Both the position numbers and the translations under genes were made by a program. This document shows, piece by piece, positions 7,546 through 10,776 of a stretch of DNA of 10,776 nucleotides; position 1 is the stretch's first letter, and the number at the start of each line of letters is the position of its first letter. This DNA comes from Trachipleistophora hominis. Its lineage: Eukaryota > Microsporidia > Pleistophoridae. Location of the stretch: contig JH993939.1 in assembly GCA_000316135.1 (NCBI GenBank), forward strand, positions 1 through 10,776, written 5' to 3'. The notes beneath the pieces are model-generated. The model was not told where the DNA came from and searched no databases. It worked only from the letters and a program-made list of their open reading frames with translations.

Positions 7546-8565
7546 TTACTGGTTACCATCAACGAGCACCTCTTCAACAGAGTTATATGCCACACGCTCA
7601 TCAAATGCTTTATAATCAACAACCCTATTCCCAAAATCAAAATTCTTAAGCGCCTTTATCCATCTTCTCACTACATTGTCCATGCTCTTGTCTTTGGACC
7701 CGAGAAAAATGTACGAATTGGGCAGGCCGTACTGCAGCACGCTATCGACGTACAGCTTAGTAAGTTTTACACAAAGCAGCAGATCAAAGGTCTCTAGCAG
7801 ATATGTGTCTATGAACGTAAAGTATCCTTTCTCAACGACACTAAAATCTATTGCGATGCGGTCTACGTCCTCGTTGGTGCTCTCAAAGCGCTTTACAATG
7901 TACTTTTTGGCCGCAAGCTGCTTTTCAATGTGCTCGCGCTTGCTTCTCAACCCAAGGCACTGCACCAGGCGCTGCTCCTCATCACCCGCAATCTCTTTCA
8001 CACAGATAAGGTCCTCAACATCCACGTTCTCAAGCCGTTCGTTCCGATCAATCAGCACGTAAAAGTATTCAAGAAACTCAAAATCATCATTCTGCGTCAC
8101 AAGGTTCGCAAGATCCACCTCTCTCAGCGTTCCATTCTTCCTTCTTCTTATGTCCTCCATTTTTCGTTTGCTACGCTCGTAATTTGCACTCCTGAGCTCA
8201 AAGTTTTTTCTGATAAGCGCGAGTTCGTCCACAAACGTCTCAAACATGTCATTAAGCGCAGCGCGTGGATATTTATCGCCCGGCCATACGAAACGCTCAA
8301 TCTTGTTGTTCAGATCGACATTCTTAACGAACGACGGACTTTTTACGAAATCGCGGTCGACCGTTAAAAGCTTGTTGAACAGGTCGAGTACTTGCCGGCA
8401 TAGGCCGTCCAGCTGCTCGGTAAGTTCGATCATTGATCCGAAAGATGACCAGTGGTTGATCGGCACATTCAACTTGAACACGTCCAGACGGTGCTTCTTG
8501 AGGTGTGTAAGCAAGTTGATTGCGGATGTGCGGCTATCTACCGGCAGTGAAATGAAGAAGTACAT
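7546..8565 (-). CDS. VMA5: V-type proton ATPase subunit C
   Basis: This 339-residue protein is subunit C of the V1 sector, the peripheral subunit that links the stator stalks and controls V1-V0 assembly, so it acts in acidification of vacuoles and endosomes. The N-terminus FFISLPV fits the family's -x-LIS-x-P start. RFVWPGDKYPR (91-101) matches the F-x-WDEAKYP block. KNFELRSANYERSKRKMEDI to NGTLREVDLANLV (120-156) is the coiled-coil segment with the family GNL-x-RSL-x-D pattern. DDFEFLEYFYVLI (160-172) follows. KLYVDSVLQYGLPNSY (270-285) is the most conserved C-terminal signature (VESVLRYGLP in yeast and animals). The only suitable ATG is at 8565, preceded by CCCTTAAAA; upstream codons offer just TTG. 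The protein is about 50 residues shorter than yeast Vma5. The gene looks richer in G+C than its surroundings. Confidence 0.9.
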   Translation of the reverse strand: MYFFISLPVDSRTSAINLLTHLKKHRLDVFKLNVPINHWSSFGSMIELTEQLDGLCRQVLDLFNKLLTVDRDFVKSPSFVKNVDLNNKIERFVWPGDKYPRAALNDMFETFVDELALIRKNFELRSANYERSKRKMEDIRRRKNGTLREVDLANLVTQNDDFEFLEYFYVLIDRNERLENVDVEDLICVKEIAGDEEQRLVQCLGLRSKREHIEKQLAAKKYIVKRFESTNEDVDRIAIDFSVVEKGYFTFIDTYLLETFDLLLCVKLTKLYVDSVLQYGLPNSYIFLGSKDKSMDNVVRRWIKALKNFDFGNRVVDYKAFDERVAYNSVEEVLVDGNQ

Positions 8566-8571
8566 TTTTAA

Positions 8572-8599
8572 GGGTATGAACAACGAAACAAATAAAAAT
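8572..8599 (-). promoter_or_regulatory. CCC motif and AT box before VMA5
   Basis: On the minus strand, CCC (8572-8574) lies 6 bases before the ATG. ATTTTTATT (8591-8599) lies 16-24 bases farther upstream. The arrangement parallels RFC3 and the small gene at 2549, and it selects the ATG at 8565. Confidence 0.5.
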
Positions 8600-8642
8600 G
8601 TGTGTGGAATCGGAAACGCGTGTTTTAGAGTGAGTAAACGAA

Positions 8643-8670
8643 TGTTTGGTTGCTGAACGGTGTTTGGTTG
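8643..8670. repeat. Two 10-base direct repeats upstream of VMA5
   Basis: TGTTTGGTTG occurs exactly at 8643-8652 and 8661-8670, 18 bases apart, 80-100 bases upstream of the VMA5 start. A small hairpin GTGCT/AGCAC follows at 8695-8709. The repeats could be a binding site for a regulator, but only position suggests this. Confidence 0.35.
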
Positions 8671-8890
8671 TATATTAGAGTACTAATGGTTTATGTGCTG
8701 TGATAGCACCATTGTAGCTAAGCTGAATGTAAAGTGCCAACTTTTACCGTTTTGGTATTCTTTACCATAAATACACTGGTTAAAGGTAAAATTTGAATTT
8801 TGAAAATGTAAAGATGTGCGGCGCAAAAATGAGGCGTTTTTATATAAGACTAAGAAACTTGAAACTACACTATTAATAGCGAAAATAAAT

Positions 8891-8902
8891 AAAAAACCAA
8901 AA
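8891..8902 (-). terminator. RNA polymerase III terminator of tRNA-Ser
   Basis: On the minus strand TTTT (8899-8902), then GG and six T (8891-8896), follow the tRNA 3' end within 6 bases. This is a normal pol III stop with a backup run. Confidence 0.7.
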
Positions 8903-8907
8903 GACAC

Positions 8908-8990
8908 CGTCAGCAGCAGGATTTGAACCTGCGCGGGAACGAGCCCAATAGATTTCGAATCTATCGCCTTAACCACTCGGCCATGCTGAC
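8908..8990 (-). tRNA. tRNA-Ser (anticodon CGA)
   Basis: Read on the minus strand, the acceptor stem is GTCAGCA/TGCTGAC and the discriminator base is G, as typical for serine. The D arm carries GCCGAGTGGTTAAGGC. The anticodon stem is ATAGA/TCTAT around TTCGAAA, giving anticodon CGA for codon TCG. A long variable arm with GGG/CCC stem is the class II serine hallmark. The T arm is GCAGG/CCTGC around TTCAAAT. There is no intron and no encoded CCA. It lies upstream of VMA5 on the same strand. Confidence 0.96.
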
Positions 8991-9540
8991 TTCGAAGTCT
9001 GCAACTTTTTATATTAAATAGCTGCATTTTATGATTAGTCTAATCGATGAAAACAGTAAAAATTAAATGTAACGTTAACTTCTTTATTTAATTAATCTAC
9101 CAAAGTTGCTGGATGATTAGTAGATTATGAAAATAAATTATCTTTTCTATCAAGCAGAGTAAAAATTTTGGACGAGCTTAAGCGTGATGAAAATTAAAAT
9201 GAACGTTTTTTTCAATTTACGGCAATCCTTTCTATATCGTTAATCAACGATGCTGTATATTTGATCGGATGAGCGATGGGAATTACAAAACACTTTTTAA
9301 AAATGAAAAAAGCGAATAGCGATTCCTAGAAAAAGTACAAATTATAATCTTTTTAAAACGAAACCTTCTTTTATTATTCCTCCTGCTTTGCATACACATA
9401 GATATAAATTATAATCTTAATCTACTTTTTTTTGTTTTTTAGATTAAATATAATTTATTTACTACTTCGGTTTCTCCTTACTTCACTACAAAATCTTTAT
9501 ATACTTTCACCATTTACACACAAATCATAATCTGCTTTAA
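8991..9540. other. AT-rich intergenic region, no gene seen
   Basis: About 550 bases of AT-rich sequence with frequent stops in all frames lie between tRNA-Ser and the relic at 9541. I see no RNA gene. Hydrophobic translations just before 9541 may be the eroded 5' part of that relic. Confidence 0.45.
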
Positions 9541-9762
9541 CCACTGTTTTACATATTTTATCGTACAAGCATTTTCTGTTCAGTTGATACTGACCATGAT
9601 GAAGAGTGTGCTGAGTTGGGTGAAGGTCTAGTGGTGATAATTAAGCGTACTTTCAGAAAGAAGATACTGGCTATAATCAAAGCCTTCGGTTCATGACCAA
9701 TTATGATTACAAGCCATTTTTATCAACCTGTTGGGAAAGTACGAAACAACAGGAAATGGTAG
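9541..9762 (+). pseudogene. Gene relic, possibly same family as the tandem array
   Basis: This frame is open from 9541 to a TGA at 9694-9696 and continues to TAG at 9760-9762. There is no ATG near the start. The stretch 9570-9700 is clearly less AT-rich than its flanks and has coding-like content. It reads IFCSVDTDHDEECAEL, then VVIIKRTFRKKILAIIKAF. The unit at 6317-6556 reads LFISIDGDECC, then FVIHINKKIFVVQAV on the other strand. Shared features are F-x-S-[IV]-D-x-D, E-x-C or ECC, a VI pair and KKI followed by hydrophobics, in the same order. I infer a broken copy of the same unknown family, though the match is short. Confidence 0.38.
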
Positions 9763-10776
9763 CATATATTAAATGCAAATACCAATTTTATCAAGCAACC
9801 ACAGTTATTACATAGTATAACATTTTATAAACATGTTTTGGACAACAAAAAAGGACCAAATGTATTGTTTAAGTTAAATCAATTCTGAGACAACAATTAT
9901 CTCAATCGATAGACAAATTGTTGTAACAAATATTATGAAATGATATATCACGCGTTTTGATTAATAATAATCGATTACAATTAATTTAAACAAAAATTTA
10001 CACCATGGTACAGCATACGTTTAAAGTATTTTTAAGAAAGTCGCATTCTAATCAAAAATTAAAACCACAACAAGAACTAAATTCCAAACTCATATTATCA
10101 AAAGATCAATTTTAACCAGTTTGTAATACTAAAGATTCTTTTTTCGTATAAATTGGTACCATGTTATTATAAATTGATGTACAATAAAAGGATTTTATAT
10201 TGTTACTTTGTAGTAAATCTGCGAGCTATTGCATTTTATCAACCAACCATTTGTTCTTCTGATAAAAGATCTTTCATAGAAACATAGAAGAAGTTAAAAA
10301 TTTTGAACAATTACAAACTAAGTATAATGCAGATATTAGGTAAGCAATTCCCGTGTATACAAATAAGTCACAATTATTCAATGCATATTATGTTATTTCC
10401 ACCGGTTATAATTGCCATATCCTCTGCATAATAATGCAATATACGTTATTAAAGGTTAATTCATGTTGTTTTAATAATTAAAATTGGTATATTATCAATT
10501 ATACATTACCATTCTGTTGCACAACACAAATAAAGACGATTAATTGTTTATTAACATAATTTTTCCTGTAAATGACGTGTTCTATGAGTATTATGTGCTT
10601 CTTATGTTACTCCAAAACATGAAAAATCTTCTTATAACATGTTCATATACCAAACCATAAAATTTAATCTAAATAACGAACATTTTCTAACAACCTTGTA
10701 CAACACTCTTAGGTTTAAGATATTCGTATAGAACGTGTATTAAACACATTTTTGTATTGACAGAGCCGTTAACATT
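9763..10776. other. AT-rich non-coding region, no gene seen
   Basis: The last kilobase has no supported gene. It holds inverted repeats: ACAACAATT at 9890-9898 with AATTGTTGT at 9916-9924, and an imperfect pair around GCATATTATG (10383) and CATAATAATGC (10428). A 36-residue ATG frame at 10005-10115 has no clear homology. The right end is cut by the window. Confidence 0.45.

Noticed and set aside
7413..7649. 78-codon plus-strand frame tail-to-tail with VMA5
   Set aside because: About 100 bases are antisense of the VMA5 C-terminus, including the Gln/Tyr-rich end; the rest has no recognisable feature, and the nearest CCC is 25 bases from the ATG.
7676..8656. Several plus-strand frames across VMA5
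   Set aside because: They are antisense shadows of the VMA5 coding region, Ser/Arg/Leu-rich as expected for the complement.
8683..9027. 114-codon minus-strand frame
   Set aside because: It translates straight through tRNA-Ser (the typical HGRVVKAIDSKS string) and has no domain of its own.
10005..10115. 36-residue frame beginning MVQHTFK, reminiscent of ribosomal protein eL39
   Set aside because: Only the first few residues and an isolated proline align; the conserved tryptophan and Arg-rich end are missing, and no promoter motif precedes it.
1..10776. CRISPR array, insertion sequence or transposase
   Set aside because: No regularly spaced identical repeats, no terminal inverted repeats with a transposase frame, and the repeats found are diverged with a ~320-base period.

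Overview
The window looks like nuclear DNA of a compact, AT-rich unicellular eukaryote, most likely a microsporidian. The evidence is five intron-less genes for short versions of conserved eukaryotic proteins (a clathrin-adaptor medium chain, replication factor C subunit 3, a ZIP metal transporter, the V-ATPase C subunit and a small unknown protein), two eukaryotic tRNA genes, and start codons closely preceded by a CCC-type motif and a TATA-like box. These features suggest very short 5' leaders, as reported for microsporidia. I cannot name the species.

Layout from left to right. 1-345: a degenerate repeat on the minus sense, colinear with a second copy near 6443-6785. 984-1923: an adaptor mu-chain gene (+) split by a single net +1 frame change. 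2334-2549: a possible 71-residue protein (-). 2731-2801: tRNA-Thr(CGU) (+) with a pol III terminator. 2994-3908: RFC3 (+). 3909-5197: a long AT-rich gap. 5231-5998: ZIP transporter (+). 6317-7130: a tandem array of decayed units about 320 bases long. 7546-8565: V-ATPase subunit C (-). 8908-8990: tRNA-Ser(CGA) (-). 8991-10776: mostly non-coding, with one gene relic at 9541-9762.

The genes do not form an operon or a pathway. They are housekeeping functions: vesicle sorting, DNA replication, metal uptake, vacuolar acidification and tRNA supply. The V-ATPase, the adaptor chain and the ZIP transporter all act on endomembranes, but nothing here shows co-regulation.

The least-explained content is the repeat family. 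Two arrays and possibly the isolated relic seem to derive from one unrecognised protein family, whose conserved core includes an S-[IV]-D-x-D...E-x-C pattern. No copy is intact in this window. The frameshift in the mu-chain gene is the other point to test; it may be a sequencing error, a recent mutation or translational frameshifting.
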